From: Hyphomicrobiales bacterium | Lineage (GTDB): Bacteria; Pseudomonadota; Alphaproteobacteria; Rhizobiales; Rhizobiaceae | Length of the DNA stretch: 64,000 nucleotides | Reading direction: 5' to 3' | NCBI GenBank assembly: GCA_900465675.1 | Contig: UBJR01000013.1 | Location: 166,065 to 230,064, forward strand | Shown here: positions 33,504 to 40,967 of the stretch, in pieces | Layout of the letters: every line of letters starts with the position of its first letter | Position numbering within the stretch: the first letter of the stretch is position 1 | Notes under the pieces: generated by a model | The model's database searches: none | Seen by the model: the letters and a program-made list of their open reading frames with translations, nothing else | Told to the model about the DNA's origin: nothing | Program-made: the position numbers and the translations under genes

Positions 33504-34157
33504 TCAGAGCTGCGAAGCGACCCGCGGAACGATCGGCAGATAGGGAACGGTGAAGAGTTCCTCGCGCTCGAAGCGGCTGCCGGTTTTCGTCAGCCGCACC
33601 ATCCGGCACTCCTCGTCCGATATCATCAGCGGCGCGATCATCGATCCGCCGGAAACCAGCTGATCGGTATAGACGCGCGGCATCGATGCGAACGCGGCGG
33701 TCACGAGAATGCGGTCGAAGGTGCCCTCGCCCTGCAGGCCGTTGCTGCCATCGGCCTGGCGGACGATGATGTTGCGCAGGCTGAGCTGATCCATGCGCTT
33801 CTGCGCATTAACCACCAGCGTCTTGTAGCGGTCGATGGTCAGAACCCGTTCGGCAATCCGGCCCATGACGGCGGCCATGAAGCCGCTGCCTGTGCCGACC
33901 TCGAGAACGCGCTGGCCGGGCTTGACCTTCAGATGATGGAGAATGCGGACGGCAAGATCGACGCCTTCAAGAAACGAGCCGCACTCGATAGGGATCGTCC
34001 GTGTTGAATAGGCCTCATCGGCAAACTGCGCCGGAACGAAGCGCGAGCGCGGCGTCTGCTCGACCGCCGTCAGAAGATCGATATCGGAAATACCTTGGGC
34101 CCGCAGCCTCAGGACGAGAGCCGCAAAACCTTCCTTCTCGACCAACTGTGACGTCAA
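33504..34157 (-). CDS. pcm: Protein-L-isoaspartate O-methyltransferase
   Basis: Repairs isoaspartyl residues in aged proteins using S-adenosylmethionine. A 217-aa Rossmann methyltransferase with the family motifs RSRFVPAQFADEAY, IPIECGSFLEG and motif I VLEVGTGSGFMAAVMGRIA. It is 7 bp downstream of surE, the same pair as in E. coli (surE-pcm), where both are stationary-phase stress genes. It is distinct from the second PIMT-like gene at 55775-56419. Confidence 0.95.
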   Translation of the reverse strand: MTSQLVEKEGFAALVLRLRAQGISDIDLLTAVEQTPRSRFVPAQFADEAYSTRTIPIECGSFLEGVDLAVRILHHLKVKPGQRVLEVGTGSGFMAAVMGRIAERVLTIDRYKTLVVNAQKRMDQLSLRNIIVRQADGSNGLQGEGTFDRILVTAAFASMPRVYTDQLVSGGSMIAPLMISDEECRMVRLTKTGSRFEREELFTVPYLPIVPRVASQL

Positions 34158-34164
34158 TGCCTGC

Positions 34165-34932
34165 TTACTCCGTAACCGAAAGCGCCCGCTCGACGCGGTC
34201 CTTCACGGAATAATCAGTCAGATCCAGTTTCAAAGGTGTTACCGAAATCTTATTATGCTTCAAAGCGTGGATATCGGTGCCTTCGGCGAAGGCGCCGGCG
34301 CGCTCGCCGAACTTCAGCCAGTAGTAGGGAAAGCCCCGGCCATCCGAGCGGGCGTCGACCTGCAGGTTGAAGGCGAGCTTGCCCTGTGCGGTAACCTCGA
34401 CCCCATTGACGTCCTCAGGACGGCAGTTCGGGAAGTTCAGGTTGAGGAAGGTGCCCTCGGGCAGATCGACATTCATCAGCTTCTGCAGCAGCGCTGGTGC
34501 ATGCGCCTCGCAGACCTCCCACGGCACGATACGGGCACCGTCCGCATAGACATAGGCCTGGCTGAGCGCGAAGGAGCGTACGCCCTGCATCGTGCCCTCG
34601 ATGGCGCCGGCAATGGTGCCGGAATAGGTCACGTCATCGGCGACGTTGGAGCCGGAATTGACGCCGGACAGGATGAGATCCGGCTTGATGTCCATAACCT
34701 GCTTGACGCCCATGATGACACAATCGGTCGGTGTGCCGCGCAGCGCGAAGTGCTTGTCGGAAACCTTGCGCAGGCGCAGCGGCTCCGACAGACTCAGCGA
34801 ATGGGCAAGACCGCTCTGATCGGTCTCGGGTGCCACGATCCAGACGTCGTCGGAGAGAGTGCGCGCAATCCGCTCAAGGGCTGCGAGGCCTTCGGCATAA
34901 ATGCCATCGTCATTGGTGAGCAGAATGCGCAT
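34165..34932 (-). CDS. surE: 5'/3'-nucleotidase SurE
   Basis: Metal-dependent survival protein that dephosphorylates nucleoside monophosphates. 255 aa, starting MRILLTNDDGIYAEGL with the catalytic DD pair (residues 8-9), then VAPETDQSGLAHSLSL, PTDCVIMGV and LSGVNSGSNVADDVTYSGTI. The complete set of SurE motifs is present. It is 4 bp downstream of serS and 7 bp upstream of pcm. Confidence 0.97.
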   Translation of the reverse strand: MRILLTNDDGIYAEGLAALERIARTLSDDVWIVAPETDQSGLAHSLSLSEPLRLRKVSDKHFALRGTPTDCVIMGVKQVMDIKPDLILSGVNSGSNVADDVTYSGTIAGAIEGTMQGVRSFALSQAYVYADGARIVPWEVCEAHAPALLQKLMNVDLPEGTFLNLNFPNCRPEDVNGVEVTAQGKLAFNLQVDARSDGRGFPYYWLKFGERAGAFAEGTDIHALKHNKISVTPLKLDLTDYSVKDRVERALSVTE

Positions 34933-34936
34933 GGTC

Positions 34937-36220
34937 TCAGGCCGCCCGTTCGATCTTCTTCAAGCCGCCCATATAGGGCAGCAGCACATCGGGGATAGTC
35001 ACCGAGCCGTCTTCGTTCAGGTAGTTTTCCAGAACGGCGATCAGGCAGCGGCCGACGGCGGTACCCGAGCCGTTCAGCGTGTGAACGAACCTGGTGCCCT
35101 TCTCGCCCTTGACGCGGTAGCGCGCATCCATGCGCCGTCCCTGGAAATCGCCGCAGACCGAGCAGGAGGAGATTTCGCGGAAGGTGTTCTGTCCCGGCAG
35201 CCAGACTTCCAGATCGTAAGTCTTGCGGGCGCCGAAACCCATGTCGCCGGTGCAGAGCGTCATGGTGCGGAAATGCAGGCCGAGGCGCTTCAGCACCTCT
35301 TCGGCACAGGCGGTCATCCGCTCGTGCTCGGCGACCGCGCTTTCCGCGTCGGTGATCGATACGAGCTCGCACTTCCAGAACTGGTGCTGGCGCAGCATGC
35401 CGCGGGTATCGCGGCCGGCGGAGCCCGCTTCCGAGCGGAAGGACGGGGTCAGCGCCGTGAAGCGCAGCGGCAGCTTTTCCTGCTCGAGGATTTCGGCAGA
35501 GACGAGATTGGTGAGCGTCACCTCAGCCGTCGGGATCAGCCAGCGCCCATCCGTCGTCTTAAAGAGGTCGTCGGCGAATTTCGGAAGCTGGCCCGTGCCG
35601 AACATCGCCTCGTCGCGTACCATCAGCGGCGACGACACCTCGGTGTAGCCGTGCTCGCCGGTATGCAGGTCGATCATGAACTGGCCGAGCGCCCGCTCCA
35701 AACGCGCCAGCGGGCCGGTCAGGACCGTGAAACGCGAGCCGGAAAGCTTGGTCGCGCGGTCGAAATCCATGTAGCCGAGCGCTTCGCCGATTTCGAAATG
35801 CTCTTTCGGCGTATGGTTCCAGCGCGGCTTTTCGCCGATCGTGCGCGTGACGACATTGCCGCTCTCGTCGGCGCCGACGGGGACGTCGTCGAACGGGATA
35901 TTCGGGATGCGCGACAGCGCGTCGTTGAGCTCGGCGGTGAACTGGCGCTCGTCGTCTTCGGCAGCCGGCAGTGTCACCTTGATGTCGGCGACTTCGGCCT
36001 TCAGCTTCTCGGCAAGCTCGGTGTTTTTCTGCGCGATCGCCGCGCCGATCTCCTTCGAGGCGGTGTTGCGGCGTGACAGCAGGTCCTGCGCCTTCTGCAC
36101 GGCGGAGCGGCGCTTCTCATCGAGGGCTACGAGGGACTGGGCCAACGCGTCCGCACCACGCTTTGCAAGCGCGGCGTCTAGAGCCTCGGGGTTCTCACGG
36201 ATCCATTTGATATCGAGCAT
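34937..36220 (-). CDS. serS: Seryl-tRNA synthetase
   Basis: Class II synthetase of 427 aa. The N-terminal coiled coil that grips the tRNA-Ser long arm spans about 30-105. Motif 2 is TPSFRSEAGSAGRDTRGMLR (about 250-270) and motif 3 is LNGSGTAVGRCLIAVLENY (about 380). The start MLDIKWIRENPEALDAAL is the family's usual N-terminus. It lies between tatC and surE in the housekeeping run. Confidence 0.97.
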   Translation of the reverse strand: MLDIKWIRENPEALDAALAKRGADALAQSLVALDEKRRSAVQKAQDLLSRRNTASKEIGAAIAQKNTELAEKLKAEVADIKVTLPAAEDDERQFTAELNDALSRIPNIPFDDVPVGADESGNVVTRTIGEKPRWNHTPKEHFEIGEALGYMDFDRATKLSGSRFTVLTGPLARLERALGQFMIDLHTGEHGYTEVSSPLMVRDEAMFGTGQLPKFADDLFKTTDGRWLIPTAEVTLTNLVSAEILEQEKLPLRFTALTPSFRSEAGSAGRDTRGMLRQHQFWKCELVSITDAESAVAEHERMTACAEEVLKRLGLHFRTMTLCTGDMGFGARKTYDLEVWLPGQNTFREISSCSVCGDFQGRRMDARYRVKGEKGTRFVHTLNGSGTAVGRCLIAVLENYLNEDGSVTIPDVLLPYMGGLKKIERAA

Positions 36221-36317
36221 TGTCGTTCCGGGTCGTTACAAAACAGGAACCGGCCGGAGCCTGACCTGGCTGCGGCCGGAAGATACGGAAGCGTACGGGA
36301 AGAGATTGCGAAGCCGC

Positions 36318-37145
36318 TCAGACGCTGTCCGTGTTGGCAACATCCGCGGATCGTTCCGCCTCTTCGACCGACTGCCGCGCACGCTGGCGCTCGACGAGTC
36401 GAGCCGCGTGGATTGCAATCTCGTAGAGAAGGATCGTCGGCAGTGCAAGACCGATCTGGGACATCGGATCGGGCGGCGTCAGAACCGCAGCGACGATGAA
36501 GGCCATGACGATCGCGAACTTGCGCTTTTCGGCAAGCCACTGCGAGGTGAGCAGGCCGACGCGGGCGAGCAGCGTGGTAATGACGGGGAGCTGAAAGACC
36601 AGGCCGAAGGATAGCACCAGCGTCATGATCAGGCTCAGATATTCCGAGACCTTCGGCAGCAGCGAGATGGCGACGTCGCCATGGCCCGGCGTCTGCTGCA
36701 TGGCCAGAAAGAACCACATGACCATAGGCGTGAAGAAGAAATAGACGAGTGCGGCGCCGAGCAGGAAGAGGATTGGCGAGGCGATCAGGAACGGCAGGAA
36801 GGCCGCGCGCTCGTTCTTGTAGAGGCCGGGCGCCACGAACTTGTAGATTTGCGCGGCGATGATCGGGAATGCGATCACCACGCCGCCGAACATGGCGACC
36901 TTCACCTGCGTGAAGAAGAATTCCTGCGGCGCCGTGTAGATCAGCTGCGCCTTGTCGACATCCATGCCCGCCCAGATGACGGCGAGCTTGTAGGGATAGA
37001 CGAGGTAGTTGAAGAGATGCTTGGCAAAGAAGAAGCAGACGATGAAGGCGATGAAAAACGCGCCGATCGACCACATCAGCCGCCTGCGCAGCTCCATGAG
37101 GTGCTCGATCAAGGGCTGCGGCTTGTCTTCGATATCGCCGCTCAT
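36318..37145 (-). CDS. tatC: Twin-arginine translocase subunit TatC
   Basis: Receptor subunit of the Tat pathway that binds twin-arginine signal peptides. 275 aa, six transmembrane helices, with the conserved N-terminal PLIEHLMELRRRLMWSIGAF and the loop PLMPFSL-like region EFFFTQVKVAMFGGVVIAFP. The GTG/ATG region overlaps the tatB stop by 4 bp, indicating translational coupling in tatABC. Confidence 0.97.
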   Translation of the reverse strand: MSGDIEDKPQPLIEHLMELRRRLMWSIGAFFIAFIVCFFFAKHLFNYLVYPYKLAVIWAGMDVDKAQLIYTAPQEFFFTQVKVAMFGGVVIAFPIIAAQIYKFVAPGLYKNERAAFLPFLIASPILFLLGAALVYFFFTPMVMWFFLAMQQTPGHGDVAISLLPKVSEYLSLIMTLVLSFGLVFQLPVITTLLARVGLLTSQWLAEKRKFAIVMAFIVAAVLTPPDPMSQIGLALPTILLYEIAIHAARLVERQRARQSVEEAERSADVANTDSV

Positions 37146-37810
37146 GCCTCATCCTTTTTCGTTGCCGCTGCCTTCTTCGGAGCAGCTGCGGTCTTCTTTG
37201 CTGGTGTGGCCTTTGCGGCCACGGTCTTGGCAGGCGCCTTTGCTGGGGCCGCCTTGGCGGCCGCAGTCTTTGCCGGAGCGGCAGAGGCCTTGGCAGCCGG
37301 TGCAGGCTTTGCCTCGGCCGCGGGAGCGGCAGCCACGGGCTCAACCTTTGCAGCAGCCACGGCACGCGGTTTGCGCACAGCCTTCTGCTTTTCAACGGTC
37401 GCGGCAACAGCCGGCTCGGGCAGCGGCGCCACGATCGGCGGCGTTTCCGGCAGGCTCATCGACGGTTCCGGGACGCTGACAGGAGGCACTTCGGTCTTGT
37501 TCTCGACCTTGGTGGCGCTCTGCAGGTCTGCCTTGATGTCGTTGCCCATCTGGCGCAGCGGGTTCATCGCATCGCGCAGCGTATTGGCCGGGTTCAGACG
37601 CTGGGCGTCGGCAAGTGTCTGACGCACCTCGTCGAGATCCGCCTCACGCAGCGCCTCGTCGAACTGTGCGCGGAATTCACCGGCTACCTTCTTGGCGCGC
37701 TGGGTCATCTTCCCGAACGCACGCAGCATCGGCGGCAGGTCCTTCGGACCGACCACAACAATCAACACGACCGCGATGACGAGCAGCTCGGTCCAGCCAA
37801 TATCGAACAT
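37142..37810 (-). CDS. tatB: Twin-arginine translocase subunit TatB with long basic Ala/Lys/Pro tail
   Basis: Partner of TatC in signal-peptide recognition. 222 aa: N-terminal membrane helix with the family start MFDIGWTELLVIAVVLIVVV and the GPKDLP hinge, then an amphipathic helix (about 24-60). Residues about 120-222 are a low-complexity tail of repeated AAPAK/AAAKAAPAK units ending KKDEA, longer than in enteric TatB (171 aa). It lies between tatA and tatC. Confidence 0.95.
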   Translation of the reverse strand: MFDIGWTELLVIAVVLIVVVGPKDLPPMLRAFGKMTQRAKKVAGEFRAQFDEALREADLDEVRQTLADAQRLNPANTLRDAMNPLRQMGNDIKADLQSATKVENKTEVPPVSVPEPSMSLPETPPIVAPLPEPAVAATVEKQKAVRKPRAVAAAKVEPVAAAPAAEAKPAPAAKASAAPAKTAAAKAAPAKAPAKTVAAKATPAKKTAAAPKKAAATKKDEA

Positions 37811-37859
37811 TCAAGGCTCCTGGATGGGAAGCGGGGCAAGCCACCCGTTTCCGGACTGG

Positions 37860-38051
37860 TTACTTCGTTTCGTCGGCCTTGTGATCGACGGTCTTGCCGT
37901 CAACCGGCGCGTCCTCGTCGTTCATGCCCTTCTTGAAGCTCTTGATGCCCTTGGCGACGTCGCCCATCAATTCCGGGATCTTGCCGCGACCGAACAACAA
38001 CAGCACGATGACCAGAACGATCAACCAGTGCCACATGCTAAAAGAACCCAT
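37860..38051 (-). CDS. tatA: Twin-arginine translocase subunit TatA
   Basis: Pore-forming subunit of Tat. 63 aa, start MGSFSMWHWLIVLVIVLLLF, the FGRGKIPELMGD hinge and amphipathic helix, then an acidic C-terminus. Chosen start 38051 has GGGAG 8 nt upstream; the open frame continues upstream without TatA similarity. First gene of tatABC, downstream of scpB across a 187-bp gap that probably carries a promoter. Confidence 0.96.
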   Translation of the reverse strand: MGSFSMWHWLIVLVIVLLLFGRGKIPELMGDVAKGIKSFKKGMNDEDAPVDGKTVDHKADETK

Positions 38052-38238
38052 TACGCATACTCCCTGTTGCGATGTCTCTTCGATGTAAGAGTTTCCGCCA
38101 TCGTTTCCAACACCAAAATTCCCCTTGGATTGACGCTTAATGTCACGGCTTCGGCCATTGTGACAAGTCATTGCGCCATCGAATTATGGTGATCACTATT
38201 GTTTTCGCCCTCGGTGTCAAAACAAAGACCAGCAACCG

Positions 38239-38955
38239 TTATTCTTCGGAGGCGCCGCCGGGGGCAAGAAGCCCCAATTCCTCCAGATCCATCTGGGTGA
38301 TCGGGTCCTCATCCTCCGTCAGTTCGTCGCTCATCAGCGGTGACGGGATGTTGAAATTCGCCGGGATACGGCCAGAGAGCAGCCCTGCCCCCTTGAGCTC
38401 TTCGATACCCGGCAGATCGCGCAGTTCCTCAAGGCCGAAATGGTCGAGAAAGTCCCGCGTAGTGCCGAGCGTGACGGGGCGGCCGGGGGTGCGGCGGCGA
38501 CCGCGGAAACGAACCCATCCAGCCTCCATCAGCACATCGAGCGTGCCGCGCGACGTCTGGACACCTCTGATGTCCTCGATCTCGGCGCGCGTCACCGGCT
38601 GATGATAGGCGATGATCGCCAGGACCTCGAGCGCGGCCCGCGAAAGTTTCTTCGCCTCGTTCTCATCACGGCGGATCACAAATGAGAGATCGGCGGCCGT
38701 GCGGAAGGCCCAGGCGTCGTCGACCTGCACCAGATTGACGCCGCGCGGCGCATATTGCTCCTTCAACCGGAGCATGATGGCGCGGACATTGAAGTGCTTG
38801 GCAATACGATCGGCGATGAAGGCCTCGGAAACGGGCTGCGACGAGGCGAAGACCAGCGCCTCGGCGATACGCTCTGCCTCAAGCTCCGCCTGGAAATCCC
38901 GGCTTTCAACGCCCTCGCCTTCCTCTCCGCCGACATCGCCCTCAGGATCGATCAC
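38239..38955 (-). CDS. scpB: Segregation and condensation protein B
   Basis: Winged-helix subunit of the SMC-ScpAB condensin. 238 aa with RIAEALVFASSQPVSEAFIA near residue 30 and the family signature LEVLAIIAYHQPVTRAEIED near 105, then GRPVTLGTTRDFLDHFGL. Its start overlaps the scpA stop by 4 bp. The acidic C-terminus is longer than in Bacillus ScpB. Confidence 0.95.
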   Translation of the reverse strand: MIDPEGDVGGEEGEGVESRDFQAELEAERIAEALVFASSQPVSEAFIADRIAKHFNVRAIMLRLKEQYAPRGVNLVQVDDAWAFRTAADLSFVIRRDENEAKKLSRAALEVLAIIAYHQPVTRAEIEDIRGVQTSRGTLDVLMEAGWVRFRGRRRTPGRPVTLGTTRDFLDHFGLEELRDLPGIEELKGAGLLSGRIPANFNIPSPLMSDELTEDEDPITQMDLEELGLLAPGGASEE

Positions 38956-39812
38956 AGTGGCGTCTCCTGCTCGATAACTTGCAATGTGGCGTGCTTCGGT
39001 CCGCGGCGCATGTAGAGTGGTTCAAAGGCGCCCTCCTGGCGGATTTCGAGCTTGCCCTCGCGCACCAGCTCCAGCGACGCCGCAAAGGCGCTGGCGATTG
39101 CCGTGACGCGTTCTTCCGGCGAGGTCATGTAGCGCAGCAGATAGTGCTCCAGCGCCGTCCAGTCGGAGACATCGCCGATCATCCGGGTCAAGAGCTCGCG
39201 CGCTTCGGTCAGCGACCAGACAGTGCGCCGGGCTATCGTGACCTGCGTCACCGCCTGGCGCTGTCGCAGCGATGCATAGGCGGTCAGGAGATCATAGAGG
39301 CTGGCATCGTAGGCGGACCGGTGGCGGTCCGGGATATGTTCCGGCGCGCCGCGGGCGAAGATATCGCGGCCGAGACGGTTGCGGTTGACGAGACCGCTGG
39401 CGGCCTCACGCATCGCTTCCAGGCGTTTCAGGCGGAAGGCGAGCGTTGCCGCCATCTCCTCGCCCGACGGGCCATCGTCCTTGATCTGCTGCGGGATCAG
39501 GAGGCGCGATTTCAGATAGGCAAGCCAGGCCGCCATGACGAGGTAATCGGCGGCCAGTTCGATGCGGATGCGGCGGGCGCTGTCGACAAACAGCAGATAC
39601 TGCTCGGCAAGCGCGAGAACCGAAATCCGCGACAGATCGACCTTCTGATTGCGGGCGAGATAGAGCAGCAGGTCCAACGGGCCCTCGAAGCCCGCGACGT
39701 CGATCACCAGCGCCGGCTCGTGGGTGGCGCGTTCGGCCCCGTTATCCTGCCATAGCTTGTCCATCGGCGTTGCTGACGACGGCGACCGCTCGGGACCCTT
39801 GACTACGTTCAA
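38952..39812 (-). CDS. scpA: Segregation and condensation protein A
   Basis: Kleisin subunit of SMC-ScpAB. The N-terminal kleisin motif is FEGPLDLLLYLARNQKVDLS (about 44-63) and the central YLVMAAWLAYLKSRLLIP (about 88-105) is typical. The TTG at 39812 has a GAGG site 5 nt upstream in the tail of nagZ and is used here; an in-frame ATG at 39764 (MDKLWQDNG) is an alternative. Coupled by 4-bp overlap to scpB. Confidence 0.93.
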   Translation of the reverse strand: MNVVKGPERSPSSATPMDKLWQDNGAERATHEPALVIDVAGFEGPLDLLLYLARNQKVDLSRISVLALAEQYLLFVDSARRIRIELAADYLVMAAWLAYLKSRLLIPQQIKDDGPSGEEMAATLAFRLKRLEAMREAASGLVNRNRLGRDIFARGAPEHIPDRHRSAYDASLYDLLTAYASLRQRQAVTQVTIARRTVWSLTEARELLTRMIGDVSDWTALEHYLLRYMTSPEERVTAIASAFAASLELVREGKLEIRQEGAFEPLYMRRGPKHATLQVIEQETPL

Positions 39813-39832
39813 CTCTGCCTCGCTTCCAGTTT

Positions 39833-40846
39833 TCAGACGGTGGCGAACATCGCATCGAATTCACTGCGGATTGCCGCTTCTTCGGATTGGTCGGGTTTCG
39901 GCATGCCGGCTAGGACCGCTTCGGCGCGCTTCAGCGAAGCGTCCGACAGGACCGGCACGTTGGCGACCACCTGAAGCATCTCGTCCATGTGGCCGTTGCA
40001 ATGCAGCACGATATCGCATCCGCCTGCAATGATATTCGCGGCGCGCTCGCCGATCGTGCCGGCCAGCGCATTCATCGATGTATCATCGGAAAGCAACAGG
40101 CCGTTGAAGCCGATGTGGCTGCGGATGACGCCGTCGATCACCTTGCGGGACGTGGTTGCCGGATTGGCATCGTCGATCGCCGTGAAGACGACATGGCAGG
40201 TCATCGCCGCGAGTTCATCCTTCATGGCGATGAAGGGCGGGAAGTCGTGGGCTTCGAGCTCCTCGCGCGAAACGGTGACGACAGGCAGCTCATGATGGGA
40301 ATCGGCGAAGCCGCGGCCGTGACCAGGCATATGCTTCATCACCGGCAATACGCCGCCGGCCTTCAAACCATCGCTGGCAGCACGGCCCATCGCGGTCACC
40401 GTCTGGGGATCGCCGCCATAGGCGCGGTTGCCGATGACATTGCTGCTGCCTTCGACCGGCACGTCGAGCACCGGCAGGCAATCGACATTGATGCCGAACT
40501 TCAGAAGATCGAACGCGTGCAGGCGCGACATCAGCCAGGCGGCGCGAAGCCCCTGCTCCCGATCCTGGCGATAGATGTCGCCGAACGCCTGACCGGATGG
40601 ATAGTGCTGCAGGATCGGCGGACGGATGCGCTGGACGCGGCCGCCCTCCTGGTCGATCAGCACAGGCGCATGCCAGCCGACGCTTTCGCGCATCTCGGCG
40701 ACGAGATCGGCGATCTGCTGCGGCTCGGAGATGTTGCGTCCAAAAAGAATGAAGCCCCAGGGGCGCTCGGCCCTGTAGAAGGCCTTTTCTTCCGGGGTCA
40801 GTGACAGGCCGCTACAGCCCAGGATCATCGCTTTTGATTCGGTCAT
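39833..40846 (-). CDS. nagZ: Beta-N-acetylhexosaminidase
   Basis: Cytoplasmic GH3 enzyme of peptidoglycan recycling that removes N-acetylglucosamine from anhydromuropeptides. 337 aa from ATG 40846 (MTESKAMILGCSG). The GH3 motifs GFILFGRNISEPQQIADLV, LIDQEGGRVQRIRPP, VMKHMPGHGRGFADSHHELP (Lys-His, general-acid His loop) and LLSDDTSMNALAG (nucleophile Asp) are all present. It starts the scpAB run 20 bp upstream of scpA. Confidence 0.95.
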   Translation of the reverse strand: MTESKAMILGCSGLSLTPEEKAFYRAERPWGFILFGRNISEPQQIADLVAEMRESVGWHAPVLIDQEGGRVQRIRPPILQHYPSGQAFGDIYRQDREQGLRAAWLMSRLHAFDLLKFGINVDCLPVLDVPVEGSSNVIGNRAYGGDPQTVTAMGRAASDGLKAGGVLPVMKHMPGHGRGFADSHHELPVVTVSREELEAHDFPPFIAMKDELAAMTCHVVFTAIDDANPATTSRKVIDGVIRSHIGFNGLLLSDDTSMNALAGTIGERAANIIAGGCDIVLHCNGHMDEMLQVVANVPVLSDASLKRAEAVLAGMPKPDQSEEAAIRSEFDAMFATV

Positions 40847-40911
40847 ACCCGAATCATAGAGGTGCTGAGGCGAATTGCGATAGAGGTCAACAGGCATTCA
40901 CAGGAAAGGCT

Positions 40912-40949
40912 GGGCAAAACGAAAGCGGCGGGACCATGCCCGCCGCCTT
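40912..40949 (-). terminator. Terminator of the SPOR-domain gene
   Basis: GCGGCGGG (40925-40932) pairs with CCCGCCGC (40939-40946); on the minus strand the stem is followed by TTTCGTTTTG. It lies just after the stop at 40968. Confidence 0.85.
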
Positions 40950-40967
40950 GAATGCGTGTGATCGTGC

